DNA from: Bacteroidia bacterium
GTDB lineage: Bacteria > Bacteroidota > Bacteroidia > Bacteroidales > UBA7960
Length of the DNA stretch: 64,000 nt
Direction of reading: 5' to 3'
NCBI GenBank assembly: GCA_007695305.1
Contig: REEA01000064.1
Location: 1 to 64,000, forward strand
Each line of letters opens with the position of its first letter. Position 1 is the first letter of the stretch. Both the position numbers and the translations under genes were made by a program. Of this stretch, positions 26,496 through 35,602 are shown one piece after another. The notes under the pieces were generated by a model. The model was not told where the DNA came from, made no database searches, and worked only from the letters and a program-made list of their open reading frames with translations.

Positions 26496-28580
26496 TTAAT
26501 AGGACCCGCTTCTTTTTCTCACAAACCATTCGACGGTTAAAAGCAGCAGCATGATAAAGAAAAGGGCTTTTACATTGATGATCTCTGAAAACTCTTTCTG
26601 GTCATAAAGTCTTGGGCGGATATCGGCCCTTTCGCTGATATGGTTTTGCAATGCTTCCCATTGTCCGGGGTAAAACATGGCAGCATTTGTTCCGGCAGCC
26701 ATTTGAAACAACAGGCTATGGTCGGCGATTGTGCGCAGGCCTTCCAGATCCAGCTCAGCTACGTTAAAGATACCCTGATCGGTAAACGTTTCCTCACCGA
26801 CGTTGACGCGCGCCTGCCAGGTATATTCACCCGGCGGGAAGTTTCCTGCATTCAGACGGTATGCGTTGGCTGTTCGCCCCATGATATAGGGATATTCCAC
26901 GCCCTCCTTATCGCTGACAAAGAGTTGCACTTCCGGCTCATTGATCAATTCAAAACTCCGGTTATACAATTCGGCCTCGAAAACAACGGCTTCATTTTCA
27001 TAAACAATATGTTCTGTGCTTACGCGGAATAACCTCCTGTCTTCCTGGATGGACAGGTATTGTATCATCCTTGATATCAATTCATCCACAGGTCGATGAT
27101 CGTTCCTGCGCATGAAGCTGTGCAACCTCCACCGCCAGATTCCCTCCCCTGTAATGACCCCGGTTCTGTGGCCACCAATATCGGCAAACATGATCAGAGG
27201 CTGTTCGGTTGGTACAGCACCAATTTTTTGGTACAACAATACGTGCCCTGCTCCTGAAATATTATAATTGCCAAATGGGGAATACAGGGGCGGTAAGATA
27301 TCCAGCAGGGTTGTGGACATTTCGGGCAGCGAAAACAATACAAAGGCCTGGTTAAAGAGAGGCAGTGTTTCTGTCAGCTCGCCGGTGCGCGGTTGTATTT
27401 CCAGTCCTGTGGCAATGCGGTTAAACGCCGTCAGATTGGTCTGTTTGCCGATGACAAACATAAAAGCGGTGGATGCCCGGTCAGCCTGTTCAAGCACCGC
27501 AAGCCGGGGATGCTGATCAGAGGGTAACTGATGCATGATCACCAGGTCATAGGCTTCTATACTCCCGGAGAAATCAGCCATGAGCGATACCTCGGCCTCA
27601 AAATGGTCGTTGTTTGTAATGGCTGACTTCAGGGCGCCCACATCGGGATGGGGGCTGTTGGCCAGAATAAGCACCTTTTGCCTGCCGTCAATTACATCAA
27701 TAAAGAAATCACGATGGTTATTTTCCAGGCTTACCTCTTCCGGGAGGGGTGAAAGCTCTGCACGGTATTGTTGCATGCCCGGTTCATCTGCTTCCAGGTG
27801 CAGGGAAATGATCTGAATGTGCTGATCCGATTCAAATGTGATATTCTCGCCAAAGAGTTCTTCACCGTTACGGCTAACGGTCAAACGGCTTGTCATACCC
27901 CGGCTTTCCACGGCTTCAATCTCGATTTCCAGAGGAAAGCGGTTCCCCAGGTATGTGATTTGGTTGTGATTGACCCCTTTCAGTATCAGATCCCTGCGTG
28001 GAACAGTGTCGCCGAGAGCCAGCGTATAAAGTGGGTAATTCACATTGGCGGCTGCATACAAGGGGTTTATACCGCGGTTAAAGATACCGTCCCCGGCCAG
28101 GATCACCGCACCGATATTGCGGTTGCTATAGCGTACTTCCATTTCCCCAAACACTTCCGACATGTTGGTAACACGGTCGGTAAAGTCGATGGGACCATCC
28201 TGGGTCACAGATTCGCCAAAGGTGTATAAACGTGTTTGAAACCTGTCTGACATATCATTCATAAATTCATTCAATGCCGGCAGATAATGGTCTTGATAAA
28301 AGATGGAATCTTCTGCCATCAAAAGGGAGGACGAATTGTCCTGTAAAAAAATCAACAGTGGTTGTTCCACATGCTGTGTGCGTCTTTCAATGAGGGGTGC
28401 CAGCAGCAGAAATGCAAGAACAGTGACCACTATAAATCGGAAGACTGCCAGGATACGCCGGAGCAGCGGATGAAATTCCGTTTTGCTCCTGTAATAGAGC
28501 AAGCCGCTATAGAGAAGACCACACAAGATGCAGAGAATGATCATCCAGGAGGGGTAATCAAATAGAATATTCACATTCAT
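26496..28580 (-). CDS. VWA-like membrane protein of unknown function
   Basis: About 694 residues. Two N-terminal helices (about 8-70) are followed by a von Willebrand A-like domain (LLIFLQDNSSSLLMAED; a DxSxS-type MIDAS is visible as DNSSS). An immunoglobulin-like stretch follows, then a GATase1-like segment (KVLILANSPHPDVGALKSAI to VIMHQLPS), a further beta-rich part, and a final helix FFIMLLLLTVEWFV with a basic tail. This plan matches uncharacterised Bacteroidota membrane proteins related to BatA-type operons. The ATG at 28580 is chosen because the promoter -7 box lies at 28633-28640; the open frame to 28625 would start too close to it. Confidence 0.65.
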   Translation of the reverse strand: MNVNILFDYPSWMIILCILCGLLYSGLLYYRSKTEFHPLLRRILAVFRFIVVTVLAFLLLAPLIERRTQHVEQPLLIFLQDNSSSLLMAEDSIFYQDHYLPALNEFMNDMSDRFQTRLYTFGESVTQDGPIDFTDRVTNMSEVFGEMEVRYSNRNIGAVILAGDGIFNRGINPLYAAANVNYPLYTLALGDTVPRRDLILKGVNHNQITYLGNRFPLEIEIEAVESRGMTSRLTVSRNGEELFGENITFESDQHIQIISLHLEADEPGMQQYRAELSPLPEEVSLENNHRDFFIDVIDGRQKVLILANSPHPDVGALKSAITNNDHFEAEVSLMADFSGSIEAYDLVIMHQLPSDQHPRLAVLEQADRASTAFMFVIGKQTNLTAFNRIATGLEIQPRTGELTETLPLFNQAFVLFSLPEMSTTLLDILPPLYSPFGNYNISGAGHVLLYQKIGAVPTEQPLIMFADIGGHRTGVITGEGIWRWRLHSFMRRNDHRPVDELISRMIQYLSIQEDRRLFRVSTEHIVYENEAVVFEAELYNRSFELINEPEVQLFVSDKEGVEYPYIMGRTANAYRLNAGNFPPGEYTWQARVNVGEETFTDQGIFNVAELDLEGLRTIADHSLLFQMAAGTNAAMFYPGQWEALQNHISERADIRPRLYDQKEFSEIINVKALFFIMLLLLTVEWFVRKRSGSY

Positions 28581-28632
28581 AATAAAATCAATATCAGAAA
28601 CATTAACACTTGCAAGCATTTGCAAATATGTG

Positions 28633-28663
28633 CAAAGATACTGCTTATTGAGCAGTGTACAAA
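28633..28663 (-). promoter_or_regulatory. Consensus promoter of the VWA-protein operon
   Basis: On the minus strand TTTG (28663-28660), a 19-base spacer and TATCTTTG (28640-28633) give a full Bacteroidota promoter. It would drive the VWA, M48A and rarA genes and decides the VWA start at 28580. Confidence 0.75.
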
Positions 28664-28748
28664 CCGGGATGAATGCACGCCGGGCGTTGATCTGTTATCC
28701 GGGAGACAGGATCATGCGGCATGCAGCACTTTAGTCCGGTCACAATAT

Positions 28749-28784
28749 AAAAAACCATCTGCCTGTAATAACGGGCAGATGGTT
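28749..28784 (-). terminator. Rho-independent terminator of nfeD-floA
   Basis: AACCATCTGCC (28753-28763) and GGCAGATGGTT (28774-28784) form a perfect 11-bp stem. Read on the minus strand it is followed by TTTTTTAT (28754-28747). It ends the floA transcript 22 bases after the stop. Confidence 0.92.
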
Positions 28785-28806
28785 GGTTTTCATATATCCC
28801 CAGCTA

Positions 28807-29817
28807 TTATTTGGATGTGCTGTCGGGGGATTTACCCTTGCTGGTGGATTGTCCGCCGGGACGTCCGATCTGGTCTCTCATGGAGGTATCGGCTTTGATG
28901 TTTTCCATACGATAGTAGTCCATGATACCCAGGTTTCCGCTTCTGAACGATTCTGAGATTGCTTTTGGAATTTCTGCCTCGGCCTGAATCACGTTGGCTC
29001 TTGCTTCCTGGGCTTTGGCTTTCATCTCCTGTTCTGCGGCAACGGCCATGGCGCGGCGTTCTTCGGCCTTGGCCTGCGCGATATTTTTATCGGCATTGGC
29101 CTGGTCGATCTGCAGCATGGCGCCGATGTTCTTACCTACATCGATATCGGCGATGTCGATGGAGAGAATTTCGTAGGCAGTACCAGAGTCAAGTCCTTTG
29201 GAAAGAACCACCTTGGAAATGCTGTCAGGGTTTTCAAGTACTTGCTTGTGGTGTTGTGCCGAACCAATGGAGGTAACGATACCTTCACCAACCCTTGCCA
29301 GGATTGTTTCTTCGCCGGCACCACCGACCAGCTGTTTGATATTGGCGCGCAGTGTTACCCTGGCTTTGGCAATCAGCTGGATACCGTCTTTGGCCACGGC
29401 AGCCACAGGAGGGGTGTTGATCACTTTCGGTTTTACCGACATCTGCACCGCTTCCAAAACGTCACGGCCGGCAAGGTCAATGGCTGTGGCTGTTTTAAAA
29501 TCAAGCGGAATATTCGCTTTATCGGCACTAATGAGAGCATTGACAACGGCTTTTACCCGTCCTCCTGCCAGGTAGTGTGCTTCCAGATCATTACGGTTTA
29601 AGGTAAGACCTGCTTTGGTTGCCGAAATGAGGTTGTTCACAATGACCGCCGGCGGAATTTTACGCCAACGCATCAAAACAAGCTGAAGGAGACTGATTCG
29701 CACACCCGAAACCAGTGCTGAGAACCAGAGACCCACAGGTATAAAGTAAAAAATAACCCATAACGCCACAATACTCACGAGGGCTATGGCAATGATGACT
29801 CCAATGTTTTGCTCCAT
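28807..29817 (-). CDS. floA: Flotillin-like protein FloA
   Basis: A 336-residue bacterial flotillin (former UPF0365) that scaffolds membrane microdomains. One N-terminal re-entrant hydrophobic segment (about 8-35) is followed by a long SPFH-type region ([27 protein letters not shown]) and a Glu/Ala-rich coiled coil ([20 protein letters not shown]). The C-terminal tail is Gly/Ser/Lys-rich. Length and sequence are standard. The start codon lies 2 bases after the nfeD stop. Confidence 0.96.
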   Translation of the reverse strand: MEQNIGVIIAIALVSIVALWVIFYFIPVGLWFSALVSGVRISLLQLVLMRWRKIPPAVIVNNLISATKAGLTLNRNDLEAHYLAGGRVKAVVNALISADKANIPLDFKTATAIDLAGRDVLEAVQMSVKPKVINTPPVAAVAKDGIQLIAKARVTLRANIKQLVGGAGEETILARVGEGIVTSIGSAQHHKQVLENPDSISKVVLSKGLDSGTAYEILSIDIADIDVGKNIGAMLQIDQANADKNIAQAKAEERRAMAVAAEQEMKAKAQEARANVIQAEAEIPKAISESFRSGNLGIMDYYRMENIKADTSMRDQIGRPGGQSTSKGKSPDSTSK

Positions 29818-29819
29818 GT

Positions 29820-30290
29820 TTATACTTCTTTAGATTTGACAATAATTTTATTTCCTTCTACTTTGATGACCACGATGGGTGAGTTTTCCGGGATAAGGTT
29901 ATCATTTGACTTCACCTCATAATACTCATCCTTAATGAGTGCTTTCCCCATGGGGTTTAAACGGGTGATGGCAATACCTTCGTCGCCTTTGATCACTTTA
30001 TCGGCTTCAACAACATTTACCCTGCTATCAATGGCTGAGCTGTGCATGGCCTTTTTCCATGTATTGGAACGCAAGGCAATGGTCAGGGCGACTACACTGA
30101 CCACCAGTGTTCCAATCAGGGTCATGATACCGATTTCTGTACCGTATTGGTTAAACGAAACCACAACACCGGCTATTACCAGACCAACTCCAAAAAGGCC
30201 AACAACTGTTGCGCCCGGCACCACCAATATCTCAAGAAGCAGGAAAACAATTCCCACCACTATTAAACTCAAAACAATCAACCACACCAT
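29820..30290 (-). CDS. nfeD: NfeD-family membrane protein, FloA partner
   Basis: A 156-residue short NfeD protein. Three to four membrane helices (about 5-80, [20 protein letters not shown]) precede a C-terminal OB-fold of the NfeD type (about 95-153, [18 protein letters not shown]). It lacks the ClpP-like protease domain of long NfeD proteins. NfeD and FloA are commonly encoded together and are thought to act together in membrane organisation, as here with a 2-base gap. Confidence 0.93.
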   Translation of the reverse strand: MVWLIVLSLIVVGIVFLLLEILVVPGATVVGLFGVGLVIAGVVVSFNQYGTEIGIMTLIGTLVVSVVALTIALRSNTWKKAMHSSAIDSRVNVVEADKVIKGDEGIAITRLNPMGKALIKDEYYEVKSNDNLIPENSPIVVIKVEGNKIIVKSKEV

Positions 30291-30363
30291 TTGTTTGCTT
30301 TTTTGGTTCTTTTACAGTATTCTGCAGGTAATTGCTGATGATCATCATCGCCTGCCGGCTTCA

Positions 30364-31149
30364 TTATGGATTGTAATAATTCATTGCTGTTGGTAAAAAT
30401 TCCCTGGCTGCATTTACCCTTGCCTGGTTGGATGGGTGCGTACTCAAAAACTGGGGAATATCGGGCCCGCTGGAGTAAGCCATCATCCGCTCCCAGAATG
30501 TGATGGTATGATTTGGGTTGTATCCTGCCATGGCCATGAAAATCATCCCCAGTGCATCGGCTTCATATTCATGCTGACGACTGTAGGCAAGGGATCCTAG
30601 CGTTCCTCCCACTCCGAATGCCAGCATAAAGATATCTCTTGTTTCCTGGGGTCTTTCACGGAGTGCTACATCCAGACTGATGGCTCCCATGGTCAGCAGC
30701 AGTTGCTGGCTCATGCGTTCGTTACCATGACGGGCAATGACGTGAGCGATTTCATGCGCCATAACCACAGCCAGTCCGTTTTCGTCCTGGGTAAGGTCCA
30801 GGATTCCTGTATAAATGGCTATTTTTCCCCCGGGCATTGCCCAGGCATTGACCTGTTCACTATCCACCAGGTTAAACTGCCAGTCAAAATCCTGTACACG
30901 ACGTGCCTCGCCGGACTCCCGTAAATACTGCACCACGGCATTGGATATTTTTTCGCCGGATCGCTGAACCATTTGCGCCCGTGGGTCACTAGAGGGAACA
31001 ACCTGATGTTGATCCATAAAGCCCTGATAATTTGCTGCAGCCATCTCGCTCAGCAAACCCTCGGGAAGCATCCTCACCTGCCGCCTGCCTGTCAGGGGAA
31101 CACTGCCACATGCAGTCCAGAGAAGAGCTGTCACCAATAAAAAAACCAT
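30364..31149 (-). CDS. Periplasmic M48 metalloprotease lipoprotein (LoiP/BepA-like)
   Basis: About 261 residues. A short signal (MVFLLVTALLWTACGS) gives a lipid-anchored protease. The zinc site is VVMAHEIAHVIARHG, with the third ligand in RQHEYEADALGM. NAWAMPGGKIAIYTG is typical of the M48C/LoiP-type outer-membrane quality-control proteases. The -7 box at 31209-31216 lies inside the longest open frame (to 31221), so the real start is the ATG at 31149 or the GTG at 31164. It lies 73 bases upstream of nfeD on the same strand and could share its transcript. Confidence 0.9.
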   Translation of the reverse strand: MVFLLVTALLWTACGSVPLTGRRQVRMLPEGLLSEMAAANYQGFMDQHQVVPSSDPRAQMVQRSGEKISNAVVQYLRESGEARRVQDFDWQFNLVDSEQVNAWAMPGGKIAIYTGILDLTQDENGLAVVMAHEIAHVIARHGNERMSQQLLLTMGAISLDVALRERPQETRDIFMLAFGVGGTLGSLAYSRQHEYEADALGMIFMAMAGYNPNHTITFWERMMAYSSGPDIPQFLSTHPSNQARVNAAREFLPTAMNYYNP

Positions 31150-31208
31150 TCGGGATGTTCTCACTTCCAAAAAATTTAATGAATGATTGTAGTTCAAATT
31201 ATTTTTAA

Positions 31209-31216
31209 CAAAAATA
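31209..31216 (-). promoter_or_regulatory. -7 box of the M48 lipoprotein gene
   Basis: The minus strand reads TATTTTTG, a TAnnTTTG match. Transcription would start near 31202, so the protein must start downstream (GTG 31164 or ATG 31149). A clean -33 box is not seen in this very AT-rich stretch. Confidence 0.45.
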
Positions 31217-31291
31217 ACCAAAAATTTGAATAAATTTTCAGAAACTTTTCATGCCATGAACGGTCTCTTACAGATTTACTTCCCTGATCCG

Positions 31292-31942
31292 TTATTTTTT
31301 TTTGCTGAATGATATCCTGTTTTCGGCACCCTTCATCAAACGTCTGATGTTATTGATATGCGTGATGGGAACAAAAATCGCGATGGCGATGGCAAAAATC
31401 ACTTTTGGAAGGATGGTGACATCCTTTACCCAGATGACGATGACCGGTAATGCAATGGCTGCGGAGAGGGATCCCAGGGATACATACCTGGTTGTAAGAA
31501 ATAACAGGAGAAAGATGGCCAGACAAATGAGAAAAGCTTCAGGAAACAGGATGAAGGTGATTCCCACCAGGGTAGCGATTCCTTTCCCGCCTTTAAATCC
31601 GGCAAAAACAGGAAAGACATGCCCCACGATGGCCATGGCGCCCAGAAACATCTGAAAAATGATAAACCATTCTACCGTTTTAAAGGATTCGTCAGGTAAA
31701 ACGGAGGCCAGGCTAACAGCAGCTATTCCTTTCATTGCATCGATGACCAGTACGATAATGGCAATTTTGGTTCCCAGTACACGCATGGCGTTGGTTGCAC
31801 CGGCATTACCACTGCCGTGTTCACGAACATCCAGCCCCCGAAACCATTTGCCAATCCACACGGCCGTGGGAAGCGACCCGAGCAAATAGGCCAATATGAC
31901 CAGCATAATCATTGTCAGATAAATGTTCAGTGTTTGCTCCAT
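31292..31942 (-). CDS. plsY: Acyl-phosphate:glycerol-3-phosphate acyltransferase PlsY
   Basis: A 216-residue inner-membrane enzyme making lysophosphatidic acid from acyl-phosphate. Five hydrophobic helices are seen. The three conserved loops are GSLPTAVWIGKW, REHGSGNAGATNAMRVLG and FAGFKGGKGIATLVG. Length is typical. It lies 3 bases after the prmA stop, so the two are translationally close. Confidence 0.95.
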   Translation of the reverse strand: MEQTLNIYLTMIMLVILAYLLGSLPTAVWIGKWFRGLDVREHGSGNAGATNAMRVLGTKIAIIVLVIDAMKGIAAVSLASVLPDESFKTVEWFIIFQMFLGAMAIVGHVFPVFAGFKGGKGIATLVGITFILFPEAFLICLAIFLLLFLTTRYVSLGSLSAAIALPVIVIWVKDVTILPKVIFAIAIAIFVPITHINNIRRLMKGAENRISFSKKK

Positions 31943-31945
31943 CTC

Positions 31946-32785
31946 CTATGGTTTTAAAAATTTCAGGGAAACCCAGTCATTACTCCTTTTCTCACCACCG
32001 GGCATCAACCCAAGTTTCGTTGCCCCGTCAAAGATATGGTCTTTATCGAAAGAAAGAAAGCCACTCAACAACAACACACCTCCGCGATTCAATACCTTGT
32101 TGTAAGCCGGCATATCGTCAAGTAAAACATTGCGTGTGATGTTGGCAATAATCACATCATAATGATCATCCACAAGCAAATCGGCATCTCCATGCAGGAT
32201 AAGCATGTTCTCAATGCCATTCCGCGCAACATTTTCCATGGTATTCTCCCATGCATAGAGATAATTATCAATGGCTGTAACCCTTTTGGCTCCCATTTTT
32301 GCCGCCAGTATCGCCAGCACACCCGTACCACAGCCCATATCCAGCACGGTTTTGTTTTCGAATTCAGATTCCAGCATCCACTCAACAACGAGGGTAGTTG
32401 TTTCATGATGTCCGGTTCCAAACGACATTTTGGGTTCAATGATTATCTCATACTCTATGTCATCCATTGCAGAATGGAAAGGAGCTCTGATGAGGCAGCG
32501 ACCGGCTATGAGCACCGGTTCGAAATTACTTTCCCAAACCGCGTTCCAGTTTTGCCCTCCCAATTGCTGAACCCCATACGTGCATTGCACGTGTCCACCA
32601 CTCTGCAACTCATTGATGCACTCAATCAGTGCATCCTCTTCAAAGTCAGCAGCAGGGATATATGCCCTGAAACCATCAGGTTCTTCAGCAAAGCTTTCAA
32701 AACCCAATTCTGCAAATTCTGCAATAAAAATATCTCTCCATGGTTCCGGAGGCTCCAGCCTGCAACGAATCTCCACATATTCCAT
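31946..32785 (-). CDS. prmA: Ribosomal protein L11 methyltransferase
   Basis: A 279-residue enzyme that methylates L11. An N-terminal substrate-recognition domain (about 1-75) is followed by a Rossmann domain with MSFGTGHHETT, motif I VLDMGCGTGVLAILAA, VTAIDN and the catalytic-region NITRNVLLDDM. A GGAAGG Shine-Dalgarno sequence precedes the ATG. It sits between tpiA and plsY on the same strand. Confidence 0.95.
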   Translation of the reverse strand: MEYVEIRCRLEPPEPWRDIFIAEFAELGFESFAEEPDGFRAYIPAADFEEDALIECINELQSGGHVQCTYGVQQLGGQNWNAVWESNFEPVLIAGRCLIRAPFHSAMDDIEYEIIIEPKMSFGTGHHETTTLVVEWMLESEFENKTVLDMGCGTGVLAILAAKMGAKRVTAIDNYLYAWENTMENVARNGIENMLILHGDADLLVDDHYDVIIANITRNVLLDDMPAYNKVLNRGGVLLLSGFLSFDKDHIFDGATKLGLMPGGEKRSNDWVSLKFLKP

Positions 32786-32824
32786 AACTTCCTTCCAAAA
32801 TGGTGTTTATTGCAAAGGATTGGG

Positions 32825-33607
32825 TCAAAATGACTGAATGATCCGGAAAAAATCATCGGCCTTCAAAGAGGCTCCTCCGATCAACCCGCCGTCCACATCG
32901 GGCTGCGAAAACAATTCAGCAGCATTCTTCGCATTACAGCTGCCACCGTATAACAACGATGTCTGTTGGGCTATTGCTTCGCCATAAGTGTCTGACAACA
33001 GTTGCCGGATGTATGCATGCATCTCCTGCGCCTGTGCCGGCGTTGCAGTCACCCCTGTACCTATTGCCCATACCGGTTCATAGGCGACCACCACGCGGCC
33101 CAGCTGTGCCTTATCGAGCCAGAAAAGCCCCTTCTGAAGTTGATCTGCCACCACTTGAAAGTGATTGCCATTTTCACGCTCCGGAAGCATCTCACCACAA
33201 CAAAAAACGGGCGTTAAACCATGTTTAAGAGCCTGTTTTACTTTTTCAGCCAGCAAAAGGTCAACCTCCCCGAACTGACTGCGTCTTTCCGAATGGCCTA
33301 TAATTACATGGGTGGCGCCCACAGAGCGGATCATATGTGCAGATACCTCTCCCGTAAATGCCCCATGGTCTTCATGATGGCAGTTTTGTGCCCCCACTGA
33401 TAATCCCTGATAGTTTGGAAAAAGATCCAGAATCCGCGTGACATACACGTAAGGGGGAAAAAGGATTACTTCCGGAATTGACCTGTTATCGCCCACAAGT
33501 CCGGTTTTCAGCTGGTCAAGCTTCGCTTTCAATTCACCCGCAAGGCTCTTTGCCTCTTCCAGATTGAGATTCATTTTCCAGTTTCCGGCCACAATATTCT
33601 TTCTCAT
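32825..33607 (-). CDS. tpiA: Triosephosphate isomerase
   Basis: A 260-residue glycolytic enzyme interconverting DHAP and glyceraldehyde-3-phosphate. The substrate Lys is in AGNWKMN, the electrophilic His in IIGHSERR, the catalytic Glu in VVAYEPVWAIGTG, and the phosphate loops in LLYGGSC and DGGLIGGASL. All are intact. It heads the tpiA-prmA-plsY run. Confidence 0.98.
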   Translation of the reverse strand: MRKNIVAGNWKMNLNLEEAKSLAGELKAKLDQLKTGLVGDNRSIPEVILFPPYVYVTRILDLFPNYQGLSVGAQNCHHEDHGAFTGEVSAHMIRSVGATHVIIGHSERRSQFGEVDLLLAEKVKQALKHGLTPVFCCGEMLPERENGNHFQVVADQLQKGLFWLDKAQLGRVVVAYEPVWAIGTGVTATPAQAQEMHAYIRQLLSDTYGEAIAQQTSLLYGGSCNAKNAAELFSQPDVDGGLIGGASLKADDFFRIIQSF

Positions 33608-33905
33608 TTATGCAAATTTTTATGAATGAAACAAAAAAAAATGATACGGATTTTGCAGGAACATCAACAAATGATCTCCATATTTGCCACGGCCAATTAC
33701 ACCTTTTTCTCAATATGTATGGCTTTGAGCCGTTGTAAGCATGGTGGGGTCACTTTCTTGCATTCCTGCACCAAATAAGTTGGATTTCTTTACAAATATA
33801 GGAAAACCTGCAGTTGTTATTGGTATAAAAACCTTAATTATCTGTTTTTGGGGACATCCTTTTTATTGACTGCTCCCGTGTATGGCCTGTAAACATGCAC
33901 CATGA
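33608..33905. other. Intergenic gap upstream of tpiA
   Basis: About 300 bases without a gene. On the minus strand TATATTTG (33800-33793) matches the -7 box, but it is about 185 bases from the tpiA start and lacks a -33 box. No terminator for the permease gene is obvious. Nothing else is recognised. Confidence 0.35.
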
Positions 33906-35000
33906 TTAACTTAGCCGGACCCGGGGATCGAGAATTGCATAGATGATATCTACTGCGATATTCACAAACACAAGCATGACGGATATTACCAGCAAGGCTC
34001 CCATTAACACCGGAAAATCGTAGTACTCAAGGGCATCCACGATCACAACTCCAATTCCTTTCCAATCGAAGACATACTCCACGAAAACAGCACCGGCCAG
34101 CAGGGAGGCGAACCAACCCGAAACAGCTGTTATTACCGGATTCAGGGCATTTTTTAGGGCATGGCGGGTGATCACCAAGTATTCAGGCAGTCCTTTTGCC
34201 CTTGCCGTACGGATATAATCCTGTGTCATAATATTGTTCAACGAGCTCCTGGTAAGTTCGGTGACAATAGCAAGGGGTCTGATGCCGAGGGTTAGTGCCG
34301 GCAGAATCAGATTCTTCCAGGCAATATATTCTCCCCTCCCAAAATCATCCACTTCAAGTATGGAACCTGACATGTTTAAACCGGTATAGTCGCCAAGAAG
34401 GTATGCGAACACCCATGCGATGATGATGGCCGCAAAAAATGACGGCAGGGACATCCCCAGCACTGAAAAGATAAGTGTGCCGCGGCTAAGCCATGGCTTA
34501 CGCTTCAATGCGATAAAAGTACCCAGGAAAACGCCCAGCAGCATGGCAAAGAGAATAGAGGTGCTTGCCAGCAGCAGAGTGTTGGGAAAGGCAGACCACA
34601 GGATGTCGTTTACGGAGCGGTCGCTTTGGTATGACCTGCGCAGGTAGGGTTTTTTCAATACAATACTGTATTCACCGGTACGCAGAAGCGGCATATAAGC
34701 GTATGCCCGTGGATCAAGATAGATAAGACTCTCTTCGGCAGCGTGTTTATGCAAACTCAGTGGAGAAATATCGTTGAGATAATGCAGGTATTGTTGATGT
34801 ACAGGCCGATCAAGGCCGAGGTCTCTTCTGATGGCTTCCACAGAGCTTATATCAGCCCGCTGACCAAGCATCATACGTGCAGGATCACCCGGTAAAACGG
34901 TAAATAAAAGAAAAACGAGGGTAAGTACTCCGAAAAGCACCCAGATTCCATACCATAACCGTTTTACAAGGAAGGTAAACATGATAGTATTTGTTAGCAA
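33906..35000 (-). CDS. OppB/DppB-type ABC transporter permease
   Basis: A 364-residue inner-membrane permease of peptide/nickel-type importers. The N-terminus LWYGIWVLFGVLTLVFLLF and VLPGDPARMMLGQ is typical. The EAA loop is YIRTARAKGLPEYLVITRHALKNAL, split here as DYIRTARAKGL and RHALKNALNP. A long periplasmic loop (about 75-135) is larger than in E. coli DppB but common in Bacteroidota. The matching C permease, ATPases and binding protein are not in the window, so the system is dispersed. It lies 33 bases after the DUF1599 gene. Confidence 0.85.
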   Translation of the reverse strand: MLTNTIMFTFLVKRLWYGIWVLFGVLTLVFLLFTVLPGDPARMMLGQRADISSVEAIRRDLGLDRPVHQQYLHYLNDISPLSLHKHAAEESLIYLDPRAYAYMPLLRTGEYSIVLKKPYLRRSYQSDRSVNDILWSAFPNTLLLASTSILFAMLLGVFLGTFIALKRKPWLSRGTLIFSVLGMSLPSFFAAIIIAWVFAYLLGDYTGLNMSGSILEVDDFGRGEYIAWKNLILPALTLGIRPLAIVTELTRSSLNNIMTQDYIRTARAKGLPEYLVITRHALKNALNPVITAVSGWFASLLAGAVFVEYVFDWKGIGVVIVDALEYYDFPVLMGALLVISVMLVFVNIAVDIIYAILDPRVRLS

Positions 35001-35033
35001 TTGTATTACAGGAATAACAGCAGGTTTTTCCTG

Positions 35034-35597
35034 CTATTTCTCTGCTCCTTCCAGTTCCAGTTTAATCAGGGCAAACACCGCGTAATTCACGATGTCGAAA
35101 TAATTGGCATCAATTCCCTCAGAGTGTACAGCCTGCCCTTCGTTGTCTTCTATTTGCTTGATCCGAAGCAACTTCATGAGTATGATATCCACCAGCGACG
35201 ACACGCGCATATCACGCCAGGCTTCTCCGTAATCGTGATTTTTGTCGTGCATCAGCCTGCGTGCCCTTTCAAAATAGTCGTTGTAATACCTGGTGGCTTC
35301 CGTCTGATCAAGGTCAATTACGTCACTTGGCCCCAGTTCCAATTGTATAAGTCCGATGATGGCATAATTAACAATACCGATGAATTCCGGTGTAATGCCT
35401 TCAAGTATTTTTTGCGTACCTTTGCGCTGCAGGGAACGGATTCGCTGGGCTTTGATGTAAATCTGGTCGGTCAGTGACGATGGTCTCAAAATGCGCCATG
35501 CGCTGCCATAATCCTGCATCTTTTTTTGAAAAACATCCCGGCATATCTCAACGATTTGGGAATATTGCTGATCTGTGTTGCTTTCTTGGCCCATCAT
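35034..35597 (-). CDS. DUF1599 protein with two tandem copies of the domain
   Basis: A 187-residue cytoplasmic protein. Two halves align: KKMQDYGSAWRILRPSSLTD...GIVNYAIIGLIQLEL (about 25-90) and DKNHDYGEAWRDMRVSSLVD...DIVNYAVFALIKLEL (about 117-183). Each carries DYG.AWR and an ExK/NY motif, suggestive of nucleotide handling. DUF1599 is also described as a nucleotide-modification-associated domain. Its actual reaction is unknown. Its start is 5 bases from the start of divergent folP. A TAATTTTG box on the minus strand (35693-35686) lies inside folP and could be its promoter. Confidence 0.82.
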   Translation of the reverse strand: MMGQESNTDQQYSQIVEICRDVFQKKMQDYGSAWRILRPSSLTDQIYIKAQRIRSLQRKGTQKILEGITPEFIGIVNYAIIGLIQLELGPSDVIDLDQTEATRYYNDYFERARRLMHDKNHDYGEAWRDMRVSSLVDIILMKLLRIKQIEDNEGQAVHSEGIDANYFDIVNYAVFALIKLELEGAEK

Positions 35598-35602
35598 TTG
35601 TA

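Noticed and set aside
33608-33905. tRNA or small RNA gene in the tpiA upstream gap
   Set aside because: No cloverleaf, T-loop consensus or terminator could be found by eye.
35474-35602. N-terminal extension of folP
   Set aside because: It overlaps the DUF1599 coding start on the opposite strand and has no similarity to dihydropteroate synthases.
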